Of a stretch of 64,000 bases of DNA, positions 41,097-51,450 are shown in pieces. A program made the translations under genes and the position numbers. The notes under the pieces were generated by a model, which had not been told where the DNA came from, ran no database searches, and was given only the letters and a program-made list of their open reading frames with translations. The DNA comes from VHCN01 sp964589935 (GTDB taxonomy: Bacteria; Verrucomicrobiota; Verrucomicrobiia; Limisphaerales; VHCN01). The stretch's first letter is position 1. Each line of letters opens with the position of its first letter. Location of the stretch: the NCBI GenBank assembly GCA_964589935.1, contig CAZPVD010000004.1, positions 186,001-250,000 on the forward strand. The letters are read 5' to 3'.

Positions 41097-41987
41097 GTGC
41101 GCGCCTGCGTCATCTTCAATCCCACCGCCAAGGGCGACAAGGCGCGCTACTTCCGCCGCCACCTCGACGAGTTCGGCGATGGCGTCGCGCTCAAGCCCAC
41201 GCAAGCCGCCGGGCACGGGCGCTCGCTCGCCGCGGCAGCCATCAGTGACGGCTTCGACACCATCGTGGCCGCCGGCGGCGACGGCACGGTCAACGAAGTG
41301 CTCAACGGCCTCGGCGACGCGCCGGATGGGTTCAAGCGCGCACGGCTCGCCGTGCTGCCGCTCGGCACGGTGAATGTCTTCGCGCGCGAACTGGGTGTGC
41401 CGTTGAAATTATCGAAGGCGTGGGATGTCATCCGCACGGGCCGCGAGCGCACGGTGGATTTGCCCTTCGTCAAGTTCACCGCCAACGGCCAGCCGCAGCG
41501 GCGTTACTTCGCGCAGATGGCGGGTGCGGGCCTCGACGCGCGCGCCATCGAGCTGGTGGACTGGGAGCACAAGAAGCGCGTCTCGCAGCTCGCCTACATC
41601 ATCGCCGGCTTTCGCGCGTTGCGCGGGCCGCTGCCAAAAGTGCGCTGTGAATGTGGCGGAAACGCGGCGGACGGCGAACAAATTCTCATCGGCAACGGGC
41701 GGTTCTACGGCGGGCCGCTGCCGGTGTTTCATCTCGCAAGCCTCACGGACGGCCTGCTCGACGTGTGCGTGTTCCCCAAAGTTTCCATCGGCACGGTGCT
41801 GCGCTACGCGAGCGGCTTTGTGACGGGCCGCGTTTTTCCGCCGCGCGACATGCGGTATTTTCAGGCGGAGAAAATCACGCTGTCCTCGGCGGAACCGGCG
41901 CGGTTTGAAATCGAAGGCGACGTGGTGGGCGAACTGCCCGCGACGTTTGGCATCGTGCCGTGCGGGTTGCGCGTGGTGACGCCGTGA
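41097..41987 (+). CDS. Diacylglycerol/lipid kinase family protein (DagK/YegS-like)
   Basis: This 296-residue enzyme starts with the ATP-binding strand VRACVIFNPTAKG, then GGDGTVNEVLNGL (signature), LPLGTVNVFARELG and a beta-rich C-terminal half (GNGRFYGG, and a late VVGELPATF). It phosphorylates a lipid alcohol or sphingosine-like substrate. GTG 41097 lies 7 bp after the previous stop; an in-frame ATG 51 bp earlier overlaps the preceding gene. It is last in the + strand block and meets the HPt gene convergently. Confidence 0.83.
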   Translation: MRACVIFNPTAKGDKARYFRRHLDEFGDGVALKPTQAAGHGRSLAAAAISDGFDTIVAAGGDGTVNEVLNGLGDAPDGFKRARLAVLPLGTVNVFARELGVPLKLSKAWDVIRTGRERTVDLPFVKFTANGQPQRRYFAQMAGAGLDARAIELVDWEHKKRVSQLAYIIAGFRALRGPLPKVRCECGGNAADGEQILIGNGRFYGGPLPVFHLASLTDGLLDVCVFPKVSIGTVLRYASGFVTGRVFPPRDMRYFQAEKITLSSAEPARFEIEGDVVGELPATFGIVPCGLRVVTP

Positions 41988-41988
41988 A

Positions 41989-42348
41989 TCACGGCTGCAA
42001 TCCGCGCCGGATTTCCTCAAAGTGCGATTTGGCCTCGTTGTGGGCGGCGTCGAGTTCGGAGAGCATTTCCTCGATCAACTCGCCCTGGTTCGCGCGGCCA
42101 AAGGCCTCGATCTGACGGGCGAGTTGATGGACGCCACGCGCGCCGACGTGGTTCGCCGTGGACTTGAGCGTATGGACGGACTTGGCGACCGCGAGCAAAT
42201 CGCCGCGTGCCAGCGCCTCGCGCGACGTGGCAACGCATACGGGCGCCTGCCCAAGATAAATGTCAATCATCTCCGCGACGAGCTTTGCGCCACCGAGCTT
42301 GCGGAGGTTTTCGATGGCGGCGGCGTCGAGATTGGAATGATCTTCCAT
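41989..42348 (-). CDS. Histidine-phosphotransfer (HPt) protein
   Basis: This 119-residue four-helix protein has VHTLKSTANHVGA, the HPt motif with phospho-accepting His59. It would shuttle phosphoryl groups between a hybrid kinase and a receiver protein. No sensor kinase is in the window, so partners must lie elsewhere. It is alone and convergent with the lipid-kinase gene. Confidence 0.85.
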   Translation of the reverse strand: MEDHSNLDAAAIENLRKLGGAKLVAEMIDIYLGQAPVCVATSREALARGDLLAVAKSVHTLKSTANHVGARGVHQLARQIEAFGRANQGELIEEMLSELDAAHNEAKSHFEEIRRGLQP

Positions 42349-42418
42349 GCGCGGCGCGAATCCATCGGTCGCACCGGGGCGAGAGTAGCAACCCGCCGGC
42401 TGCGCTGCAACTCGCGCT

Positions 42419-44155
42419 TTATGACTGCGCGAGACGCTGGCGTTCCTGCTCCAGCCACTCGATGACTCGCGGGACGGCCTCGTCGGTTTTCACCGCAAGG
42501 AGCGCGCCGCCGCGCGGCTTGAGTTCCACTTCACCCTTCGCGAGGGATTTCTCGCCGATGCCGATTCGCAGCGGGAAGCCGGCGAGGTCGGCGTCCTTGA
42601 ACTTCACGCCGGCCCGCTCGTCGCGGTCGTCGATGATGACCTCGATGCCGCACGCGGTGAGTTCGGCGTAAATCTGCTCGGCGAGCTTCATGCCCGCGCT
42701 GTCGGGCGCGACGGAGAGCGGCGTGATGCAGACTGCGTAGGGCGCGACGCTCACGGGCCAGATGATGCCGTCCTTGTCGTTGCATTGCTCGATGACGGCC
42801 TGGAGCGTGCGCGTGACGCCGATGCCGTAGCAGCCCATGACACTCGGCTTGCGCGAGCCGTCCTCGGCGAGGAAGGTCGCGCCGAGTTTCTCGCTGTATT
42901 TCGTGCCGAGCTTGAAGCAGTGGCCGACCTCGATGGCGCGGCGAATCTTGAGCGGCTTGGCGCATTTCACGCACGGCTCGCCGGCGGTGACGGTGCGCAG
43001 GTCAAACCACGCGGTCACCTTGATGTCGCGTTCGATGGAGACGTTGCGGAAGTGGAGGGCGTCTTCGTTCGCGCCGGTGGTCATGTCGTTCGCGCCGCGC
43101 AGATGCTCGTCGGCGAACACCTTCACATCGGCAGGAACATTCACCACCGCACCGAGTGATCCCGGTTTCGCGCCGAGCGTGGAAACACATTCCTCCGGCG
43201 TTGCGGGGCGGATTTGCACCGCGCCGGTCTTCGCGATCAATTTCGTTTCGTTCAACTGGTCGTCGCCGCGGATCAACACGATGACGGCTTTGCTGTCGGC
43301 GACATAGACGAGCGTCTTGATCTGCCGGTTGGCCGGCACGCTGTAAGGCGCCTTGCTCAACGCCTCGATGGTGACGACGCCGGGCGTGGGAAATTTTTCA
43401 ATCGCAGCGCCGAGTTCGCGCGCAGCGGTTTTCGGGATGCCGCTGGTGGCTTTCTCGATGTTCGCCGCGTAGCCGCAGGCTTCGCAGTAGGCGACTTCGT
43501 TTTCGCCTGTGTCAGCGGGAATCATGAATTCGTGCGAGTGGCTGCCGCCGATGACGCCGGTGTCGGCCTCGACGGGGAACGACTTCAGCCCGCAGCGCGC
43601 GAAGATGCGCGCGTAGGCGTCATACATTTTCCGGTAGCTCGCCATCGCGCCCTCGTCGGTCGTGTCGAAGCTGTAGGCGTCCTTCATGATGAACTCTCTC
43701 GCGCGCATGAGGCCGAAGCGCGGGCGGATTTCGTCACGGAACTTGACCTGGATTTGGTAGAAGTTTTTCGGAAGCTGCCGGTAGCTGTTGATCTCGCCGG
43801 CGGCGAGGAGCGTGATGACCTCCTCGTGTGTGGGACCGAGCACCCACTCACGGCCGGCGGAGTCCTTGACCTTGAAGAGCACGTCGCGCGCAGTTTCATA
43901 GCGGCCGCTCTGCTGCCAGATGTCGGGCGGCTGCATCGCAGGCATGAGCACCTCGATGGCGCCGGCGTGATCCATCTCCTCGCGGACGATGCGTTCGACC
44001 TTGTGGAGCGCGCGCAATCCGAGCGGCAGAAAGGTGTAGATGCCACCGGCGAGCTTGCGCACGAGTCCGGCGCGGAGCAGGAGCTTGTGTGAGAGGATTT
44101 CCGCGTCAGCCGGTGCCTCGCGAAGGGTCGGAATCAGTGTTTGTGTCCAACGCAT
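42419..44155 (-). CDS. proS: Prolyl-tRNA synthetase
   Basis: This 578-residue class II synthetase attaches proline to tRNA-Pro. It has motif 2 (FRDEIRPRFGLMRAREF), motif 3 (GIGVTR) and a YbaK-type editing insertion in the middle (about 220-390, with LIRGDDQLNETKL), as usual for bacterial-type ProS. The anticodon-binding domain forms the C-terminus. The length is normal. It lies downstream of the FAH-family gene on the same strand (80-bp gap). Confidence 0.94.
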   Translation of the reverse strand: MRWTQTLIPTLREAPADAEILSHKLLLRAGLVRKLAGGIYTFLPLGLRALHKVERIVREEMDHAGAIEVLMPAMQPPDIWQQSGRYETARDVLFKVKDSAGREWVLGPTHEEVITLLAAGEINSYRQLPKNFYQIQVKFRDEIRPRFGLMRAREFIMKDAYSFDTTDEGAMASYRKMYDAYARIFARCGLKSFPVEADTGVIGGSHSHEFMIPADTGENEVAYCEACGYAANIEKATSGIPKTAARELGAAIEKFPTPGVVTIEALSKAPYSVPANRQIKTLVYVADSKAVIVLIRGDDQLNETKLIAKTGAVQIRPATPEECVSTLGAKPGSLGAVVNVPADVKVFADEHLRGANDMTTGANEDALHFRNVSIERDIKVTAWFDLRTVTAGEPCVKCAKPLKIRRAIEVGHCFKLGTKYSEKLGATFLAEDGSRKPSVMGCYGIGVTRTLQAVIEQCNDKDGIIWPVSVAPYAVCITPLSVAPDSAGMKLAEQIYAELTACGIEVIIDDRDERAGVKFKDADLAGFPLRIGIGEKSLAKGEVELKPRGGALLAVKTDEAVPRVIEWLEQERQRLAQS

Positions 44156-44235
44156 AAAGTCGCCGGAGGGTTATGGAGGAAGCCAAGCGAATCAAGAGTT
44201 CTCGCTTCGCAGCAAGCGCGACGGCGAAGTTGAGT

Positions 44236-44991
44236 TCACTTCACCGTGTTGACGAGCGGCGCGAGGCCTTGGATGCGCACTTCGAGACGGTCGCCGGATT
44301 CGATTGGCCCGACGCCGCTGGGCGTGCCGGTGACGACGACGTCGCCGGGAAGCAGCGTCATGTTCGTGGAGATGAAACTGACGAGATGGTAGCAGTTGAA
44401 GATGAGCTGCGCCGTGTTTGAGTTCTGCCGGAGCTGGCCGTTCTGGAAGAGCTGGATCGTGAGATCGTGCGGGTCAATTTTCGTTTCCACATACGGCCCG
44501 AGCGGCGTGAATGTGTCGAAGCTCTTCGCCCGCGCCCACTGACTCTCGGAGTTCTGGATGGTGCGGTCGCTGATGTCCTGCGCAGCGGTGTAGCCGAAGA
44601 TGTAGCGCGCGGCAGCGGCGGGCGTGACGTTGCGCACGCGCCGGCCGATGACGATGGCCAGTTCCGCCTCGTAGTCCGTGCGGTGCGCCGGAAAGGGTAT
44701 CTCGATCTTGCCGCCGTCGGGCAGCAGCGACGTGGTGGCTTTGAGCCAGAAGAGCGGCTCCTTCGGGATGGGTTTGCCGGATTCGCGCGCGTGGTCGGCG
44801 TAGTTCAAGCCGACGGCGATGATCTTCGACGGCTGCACCGGCGTGAGTGTCTTGACACCCTTCACGGACATCGGCTTCTTGTCGAACGAAGGCGAACCAA
44901 ACACGTCGCCGCGGAGGCGAAACAATTCGCCATCCACTACTTTGGCGTGAAAAATCTCGTCACCCTTTTGAAACCGGCCAATGGCTGCCAT
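44236..44991 (-). CDS. Fumarylacetoacetate hydrolase family protein
   Basis: This 251-residue enzyme has the FAH barrel: IIAVGLNYADHARE near the start, the metal-binding Glu residues in YEAELAIVIG, then FGYTAAQDISDR and TGTPSGVG near the end. It cleaves C-C or C-O bonds in acylpyruvate-like compounds (aromatic catabolism or acylpyruvase); the substrate is unknown. ATG 44991 is chosen because the longer frame to 45099 crosses the start of the divergent PIG-L gene. Confidence 0.87.
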   Translation of the reverse strand: MAAIGRFQKGDEIFHAKVVDGELFRLRGDVFGSPSFDKKPMSVKGVKTLTPVQPSKIIAVGLNYADHARESGKPIPKEPLFWLKATTSLLPDGGKIEIPFPAHRTDYEAELAIVIGRRVRNVTPAAAARYIFGYTAAQDISDRTIQNSESQWARAKSFDTFTPLGPYVETKIDPHDLTIQLFQNGQLRQNSNTAQLIFNCYHLVSFISTNMTLLPGDVVVTGTPSGVGPIESGDRLEVRIQGLAPLVNTVK

Positions 44992-45097
44992 ATTTAAGAC
45001 GTTCTCGTAACATTTTAGCGAACCCCGTCGCAAGTTGAAAAACGCCGCATTTTCGCGGCCTTCCCAACGCGCGCGTGCGCGTGTAGCCTGTGCGCGC

Positions 45098-45964
45098 ATG
45101 AACCCTTACGCTGATCTCGTCGCCGAATACGCCCGCCTCGCCCGCGAAGGGAAGTCGTGGCCGCTCGGCGGTTTCCCGCCGTGCGCCCGGCCGCACGTGC
45201 CCGCCGGCGCGCCCAAGGCGCTCATTTTTTCGCCGCATCCCGACGACGAGGTCATCATCGGCGGCCTCGCGTTGCGGCTCCTGCGCGAGTCGCAGTGGCA
45301 CGTCATCAACGTCGCCGTCACGCAGGGCAGCAAGCGCGACCGGCAGGGGGAGCGTCTGGCCGAACTCAAGAATTGCTGCGACTGCATCGGCTTCGGTCTT
45401 GAGCAAACCCTCCCCAACGGACTCGAAAAAGTGAACGTCAAGACCCGCGAGACCGAGCCGGCGCACTGGATGCAGGCCGTCGAAATCATCGCGGACATCC
45501 TTGTCGAGCACGAGCCGCGCGCGATTTTCTTTCCGCACGAATCGGACTGGAACAGCACGCACATCGGCACGCATTTTCTCGTGATGGACGCGCTGCGCAC
45601 GATGGCCGCGGAGTTCGAGACGTTCCTCGTCGAGACGGAGTTCTGGGGCCAGATGCCGACGCCGAACCTGCTCGTTGAAACCAGCGCGGAAGACCTCGGC
45701 GACCTCATCACCGCGCTCACGTTCCACGTCGGCGAGGTGCGGCGCAACCCGTATCACCTCACGCTGCCGGCGTGGATGATTGACAATGTGCGGCGCGGCG
45801 CGGAACTCGTCGGAGGGCAGGGTGGCGCGGCGCCGGAGTTCACGTTCGGAACGCTCTACCGTCTGCGCCAGTGGCGCGCGGGCCGCGTCCACAGCGTGCT
45901 TGGCCACGGCAAACACCTCGCGTCGCAGGAAAGCCCTGTGGGATTGTTCGTGGCAAAATCCTGA
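45098..45964 (+). CDS. PIG-L/LmbE-family deacetylase
   Basis: This 288-residue enzyme has the zinc motif SPHPDDEVIIGG (about 45-56; His and two Asp) and a second His-containing segment (HESDWNSTHIGTH). The family removes N-acetyl from sugars such as GlcNAc-phosphatidylinositol. The substrate here is unknown. ATG 45098 fits the first conserved strand. It is divergent from the FAH gene and convergent with the ABC permease gene (3-bp gap). Confidence 0.84.
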   Translation: MNPYADLVAEYARLAREGKSWPLGGFPPCARPHVPAGAPKALIFSPHPDDEVIIGGLALRLLRESQWHVINVAVTQGSKRDRQGERLAELKNCCDCIGFGLEQTLPNGLEKVNVKTRETEPAHWMQAVEIIADILVEHEPRAIFFPHESDWNSTHIGTHFLVMDALRTMAAEFETFLVETEFWGQMPTPNLLVETSAEDLGDLITALTFHVGEVRRNPYHLTLPAWMIDNVRRGAELVGGQGGAAPEFTFGTLYRLRQWRAGRVHSVLGHGKHLASQESPVGLFVAKS

Positions 45965-45967
45965 ACT

Positions 45968-47748
45968 TCAGACGCTGGATTCTGCGGAGAGGTCGAACTT
46001 CTCGAACATCTTCCCGAGCATCCACAGGCCGAGGATGATTTCACCCGCGAGCAAAAGCACAGCGGCGACGGCTGCGACTAGAGCCATCACGCCGGTGCTC
46101 ATCCAGAAACGCCCGATGTAATACACGAGCGCGAACACCCCGCTCGGAATCGCCAGCGCGACAAGCAGCACGAGCATCTGCCCGATGGCCATGATGATGC
46201 GCTGGCCTGTCGCCTCGAAGCCCTGCGCCGCCTGCGGGCCGAGCGTGAACCAGCCGGGGAACGCCAGCACCGCACCGTTGAAGACGAGGAACGCGACCGC
46301 GTTCACGAACGGCAGCAACATCATCGCCGCGAAGCCGAAGCCGCACAGATTGGCGAGCGATAATTTCTCCGCCGCCTCGGTGCCGCTCAGCAGCACGCCG
46401 GCGATGGCGAGCAGGAACCACTGGCCCGCCGTCAGCGCAGTGAGCGGCGCGAGCACTTCGCCGAGCACGACTTGCCAGCCCGGCAGCGGGAGCATTTTTA
46501 GCAAGTCCGCCTGCGCGAGATCGGTGCGCAAATCCTGCCGCAACAGTTGCGGCCCGAGGATGAACATGTAGCCCGCGATGCCCGCCGCCGCGATGCCGCA
46601 CACCAGCAGCGCGGGCGAATCTGGATACTTCAATCGCGCGAACACCGCCGCGCCGAACGCAAGCGCTGCCAGCCCAAACCACGAGCGAAGCGAGAACATG
46701 TTTCCGATGGCGACGAGATTTTTCCAGAACAGCGCCACCGCCCGCAGGCCGCCCGGCCGCAGTGCGAAGAGCGGCTTGCTGGCGCGTTTTTTGCCTGAAT
46801 TACTGGCATTTCTCACTGCCTGCCAGTTGCCCGCGCGTGCAGCGGCGATGATCTGCGCGCGTTTCGCCGACAGATCCACCGAGGCTTCCTCAAACGCCGC
46901 GTCGGACGAGATGACCCACCAGTAGTGCAGCGCCATCAGACCGAGCACCGGCAGGCAGGCGATGGCGAAACTGGCCGCATCGGGCATGAAGAACGGCCGT
47001 ATCATCACGCGGAACGGCAGCAAAATCCAGAACACCGGGCCGGCATCCACCGCCTGATGAGCCCAATCGGCAATCGTCGCGGCGTTCGCAAGCGTTTCAA
47101 GCTTGAGCGGCGGCACGTTTGCTCGCAGCCACAGCAGGGACACGCCCATCATCGCACCGAGCACACCGAGCACGATGCAGCGGCGCACCCACGTCGTCAT
47201 GCCGCGGTCGAGCAGCTTCGTGCGCGCAAACGACGCGCCGAGCGAATGCAGGTTCATCGTCGCCATCACGAGCCACCACGCGATGAGATGGCGCACCGGT
47301 GCGCCCGCCACGCCGCCGCGGCTGGAGAAGATCGTAAGGAACACCGCCCCGAGCAGGCTGCCCAACTGCCACTTGACGAGCTTGAAATGAATCAGCGTTC
47401 GTCTCGACACCGGCGCGGGAAACAGAAACGCGATCTCCGCTTCGGTGAAATCCAGCGCGGCGCGGTCCTTCGCAAAAATCCAGCCCATTGCAACGAGGCC
47501 AAACGCGAGCAGGCCGAAACCCGTTTCCATCAGGAACAAGCCGTCGTTGCCGAGGCTGGCACCTGTGCTTCCAGCCTGGATCAACGGCGTGCGCCGCCCG
47601 CTCCCGATAAAGTGCCGCAGGAAAATCCCGTAGAAGTAAAAGCCAAACGCAATCGCGCCGAGCCAGTATTTCGGCTGCCTGAACCGCCGCACCTGGCAGA
47701 GCAGCCGGTTCTTGAGCGTCGTGACCTGGAGATAAGCAAAGGCGCGGA

Positions 47749-47752
<4 letters not shown>
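45968..47752 (-). CDS. ABC-2-type exporter permease
   Basis: This 594-residue membrane protein has about ten to twelve hydrophobic helices in two groups, separated by a long soluble stretch in the middle (about 280-350, with EASVDLSAKRAQIIAAARAG). It is the membrane partner of the ATPase upstream: the ATPase stop overlaps its start (ATGA, 47749-47752). Substrate is unknown. The frame is open upstream to 48598, but those extra residues are only a shadow of the ATPase gene. Confidence 0.78.
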
Positions 47753-48564
<812 letters not shown>

Positions 48565-48573
48565 GGCCGCGGC

Positions 48574-48656
48574 GCGAATCGTCCACGTCCTCCTCCACGT
48601 CCTCGACCGTGCCGGCGGTTCGAGGACGACGACGAGAGGGAGGACGAGGACGAATT
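48574..48656. repeat. Large imperfect palindrome between metG and the ABC exporter
   Basis: The gap is almost entirely one imperfect hairpin: core arms gtcctcga (48599-48606) and tcgaggac (48620-48627) around a 13-nt loop, extended outward by repeated gtcc/ctc words on the left and gagg/acg words on the right (to gaatcgtcc at 48576 and ggacgaattc at 48648). It could be a metG terminator or a repeat insertion. The repeated gtcctc words suggest growth by slippage. Confidence 0.55.
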
Positions 48657-50227
48657 CATTTTTTGGGCTGATCTTTGCGCGGGAACAGCGCCGCCGGTTC
48701 GCCGATTGCGTGTCCTGCTTTCAGCCCGCCCCACGCGGCTTCATCGAAGCGCTGCGGCGCGGCCGGCAGACCAAGCTGCGCGTGAATCTTCGCGCTCGTG
48801 CCCGGCAGGAACGGGGAGATCAACACCGAGAGCACGCGGCAGGTTTCAGCCAGGTTGTAGAGCACCTCGTCGAGGCGCGCGGCCTGCGCCGGGTCTTTCG
48901 CCAGTTTGAACGGCACGGTCTGGTCCACGTATTGGTTGGCGCGCGTGACGAGTTCCCAGATGGCGTGCAGTGCGGCTTGGAGTTCGTTGTGCTTCAGCGC
49001 GGCGGCGGTTTTCTCCGTGACGCGCACGGCCTCGGCGGCGAGTTCGTCGTGGCGCGCGGGCAGCACGCCGCTGCGGTAGCGCTTGAGCATCGAGAGCGAG
49101 CGGTTGACGAGGTTGCCAAGTTTTTTGGCGAGTTCTGCGTCGTATCGCCCGGCAAATCCTTCATCGGTCCAGTTGCCGTCCGGCCCGATGGCCAGCTCGC
49201 GCACGACGTAGAAGCGGAAGGCGTCCACGCCCCACTCCTCAATCACCGCGACGGGGTCAACGACATTCCCCGTGCTCTTGCTGATTTTTTCGCCGTTCTT
49301 CTGCCACCAGCCGTGCACGAGGATTTTCCCCGGCAGCGGCAGGCCAAGCGCCTTGAGCATGATCGGCCAATAGACGGCGTGGAACTTGATGATGTCCTTG
49401 CCGATGACGTGGATGTCGGCGGGCCACAAGGAAAGTCCAGAGCCTTGAGTCTTGAGTCTTGAGTCAGCGCCGATGGCCGCGGCCACATCCGGGTCGCCGT
49501 GTGCGGCGGCGATGCTCACGTAATTCACCAGCGCGTCGAACCATACATAGTTCACATACTCCGGGTCGAACGGCACCGGGATGCCCCACGCGAGCCGCGC
49601 CTTGGGCCGGCTGATGCAGAGGTCTTCGAGCGTGTGCGAGCGCAGGAAGCCCAGCACTTCGTTGCGCCGGTAATCGGGCTGCACGAACGCCGGATTCGCC
49701 TCGATGAACTCGATGAGCCACTGCTGGTGCCGGCCCATCTTGAAATACCAGTTCTCCTCCACCAGTTCGGTGACTTCGCCGTAGATCGCGTCCCAAGTGC
49801 CGTCGGGATTGCGATCTTTGTCCGTGAGGAACGTCTCCTGCCGCGCGGAATACCAGCCGCGATACGGCGCCTTGTAGATGTCGCCCGCGTCGTGCAGCTT
49901 CGTCAGCAGCGCGGCGACGACGGCCTTGTGCCGCGGCTGCGTCGTCCGCACGAAGTCGTCATTCGTCAGCCCGAGCTTCGCGGCGAAGGCCTGCCACTGC
50001 GCGGCGAGTTCATCGCAGTAAGTCTGCGGATCCTTGCCCTCGGCCTGCGCGGCCTGCTGGACTTTCTGCCCATGCTCATCGAGGCCGGTCAGGAAAAAAA
50101 CCTCCTCGCCCAGCGCGCGGTGCGAGCGGGCGATGACGTCAGTGATGATCTTCTCGTAGGCGTGGCCGAGATGCGGCTGGCCGTTGACGTAATCAATCGC
50201 CGTCGTGATGTAGAACCGTTTGCCCAT
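48656..50227 (-). CDS. metG: Methionyl-tRNA synthetase
   Basis: This ~523-residue class I synthetase has HIGH as HLGHAYEK (about 20-27) and KMSKS as KISKST, with the anticodon domain at the C-terminus. It charges tRNA-Met. There is no C-terminal tRNA-binding domain, so it is of the short form. ATG 50227 (MGKRFYIT) is preferred; ATG 50257 would add ten residues. Between the strand WFDALVNYVS and the block WPADIHVIGK lies an extra segment, ADSRLKTQGSGLSL, encoded by three perfect tandem 7-mers (49445-49465, ttgagtc) plus flanking bases. Confidence 0.92.
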   Translation of the reverse strand: MGKRFYITTAIDYVNGQPHLGHAYEKIITDVIARSHRALGEEVFFLTGLDEHGQKVQQAAQAEGKDPQTYCDELAAQWQAFAAKLGLTNDDFVRTTQPRHKAVVAALLTKLHDAGDIYKAPYRGWYSARQETFLTDKDRNPDGTWDAIYGEVTELVEENWYFKMGRHQQWLIEFIEANPAFVQPDYRRNEVLGFLRSHTLEDLCISRPKARLAWGIPVPFDPEYVNYVWFDALVNYVSIAAAHGDPDVAAAIGADSRLKTQGSGLSLWPADIHVIGKDIIKFHAVYWPIMLKALGLPLPGKILVHGWWQKNGEKISKSTGNVVDPVAVIEEWGVDAFRFYVVRELAIGPDGNWTDEGFAGRYDAELAKKLGNLVNRSLSMLKRYRSGVLPARHDELAAEAVRVTEKTAAALKHNELQAALHAIWELVTRANQYVDQTVPFKLAKDPAQAARLDEVLYNLAETCRVLSVLISPFLPGTSAKIHAQLGLPAAPQRFDEAAWGGLKAGHAIGEPAALFPRKDQPKK

Positions 50228-50283
50228 GCGCGGCGGAGTGTGACTGACCCGCGCCATGAAGGCAACGGTGCTGGAATCGCGCG

Positions 50284-51387
50284 CTATTTCTGTGCGCGCG
50301 GCTCGAAGCGGCCAACAGGAAAGCCCTGCGCGTAGGAAATCACATAAGCGCCGTCGCTGGTGGCGTAGCGAATCTCCTCGCGGCGCTCGAAGTCAGTAGG
50401 CGTCTTGCGCTCCAGCGCGTCGGGGCCGTCGGCGCGCAGGAACTTCCCGGCGACGTGGCCGGGGATGAGCGTGCGGTTGCCGAGCGCGTGGCCGGTGGTG
50501 GTGAAGATTTTGCCGTCCACCATTTCCTTCGTGACCCAGACGGGCGTGATGTCGAGGCCCGCGCGCTGCATGTTGGCGACCATTTCCTGCCCGTCGGCAA
50601 GGCACGTTTTGTCATCCACGCCGTGGACGGAGAAAATCTTCGCGGTCGTGCCGAGGCGCTTCATCTCGGCCAGATGCGCGGGGTGCCCGACGAAGCGAAT
50701 CTCCTGCGCGCCGGGCGCGAGGAAGTTTGGACTCGACCGATCGTGGCTCCAGCGCGCGTTGAGGCCGGCGGCGGCGGGGAGATTGTAGGCGAGCGCGTCG
50801 CTGAGTTTCTTCATGCCGCACATGTCCACGACGCAAGTGAAGGTGCGCGGCGCGAGCTTGTTCGCCATGAGCGTCACGTTGCCGCCGCCGCTGCCGCCGG
50901 TCGCGAAGAGGCGGCCGCGCGCGAAGGGAATCTTCGCCGCGTCGAGTTCGCTGAACACGAGCCACAGCGCGCGCAAGGCGTCGAGGCCCTGCAGCCAGCC
51001 GAAGTCATACGGCTCGGTGCCTTCGATGGAATCCTTCTGGCCGCTTTGCAGATAGTTCACGCACAGCGCGACGACGTTGAACTCCTTCGCGAGCGCCTGC
51101 GGGTTCGCCGTGCCGGCGCAGTCCGTGCCGCCCCAGTTGTGCAGCGTGAGAAAAATGCCCGTGCGCGGGCCGACGTTCGTGAGCGCACCGCCGGGATAAT
51201 GCACCAGCACGCGCACCGCGCGCGGGCCGGGCCGCAGCGGCCATTCCTGCGCGGGAATCATCACCGCGCCGTCGCGCGCCGGGAGTTTCGGCCACGCCGG
51301 CTCGGCGGCGGGAAGGGCCAGCGCGACGGGAAGCAAAACGAAGGCGAGGCAAAAAGTTATCATAAATACTGTCAAACCAATCAGCAT
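50284..51387 (-). CDS. Secreted alpha/beta-hydrolase of esterase type (DUF2920-like)
   Basis: This 367-residue protein has an N-terminal signal peptide (hydrophobic VFMITFCLAFVLLPVALAL) and a hydrolase fold with nucleophile loop GGSGGGN (Ser near residue 170) plus late HG-VDD and H residues of the triad. It is likely an esterase or deacetylase acting outside the cytoplasm. ATG 51387 overlaps by one base the inverted repeat at 51387-51450; ATG 51363 (MITFCLAF) is a good alternative with an equally usable signal peptide. Confidence 0.68.
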   Translation of the reverse strand: MLIGLTVFMITFCLAFVLLPVALALPAAEPAWPKLPARDGAVMIPAQEWPLRPGPRAVRVLVHYPGGALTNVGPRTGIFLTLHNWGGTDCAGTANPQALAKEFNVVALCVNYLQSGQKDSIEGTEPYDFGWLQGLDALRALWLVFSELDAAKIPFARGRLFATGGSGGGNVTLMANKLAPRTFTCVVDMCGMKKLSDALAYNLPAAAGLNARWSHDRSSPNFLAPGAQEIRFVGHPAHLAEMKRLGTTAKIFSVHGVDDKTCLADGQEMVANMQRAGLDITPVWVTKEMVDGKIFTTTGHALGNRTLIPGHVAGKFLRADGPDALERKTPTDFERREEIRYATSDGAYVISYAQGFPVGRFEPRAQK

Positions 51388-51450
51388 TGTAGCGGCGGTC
51401 TGTGGCCGCCGTTCTTCGACAAGTGCGACGCTCGCAGAGCGCCGCTACAA
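51387..51450. repeat. 64-bp REP-like palindrome with 10-bp terminal inverted repeats
   Basis: The ends ttgtagcggc (51387-51396) and gccgctacaa (51441-51450) are perfect inverted repeats, and an inner palindrome ggcggtc-tgt-ggccgcc lies near the left end. This structure looks like palindromic intergenic repeats (REP/MITE-like) that I associate with verrucomicrobial genomes. The right end contains the stop codon of the WecA-like gene (51445-51447), so the insertion has supplied that stop or has been accommodated by it. Confidence 0.6.
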
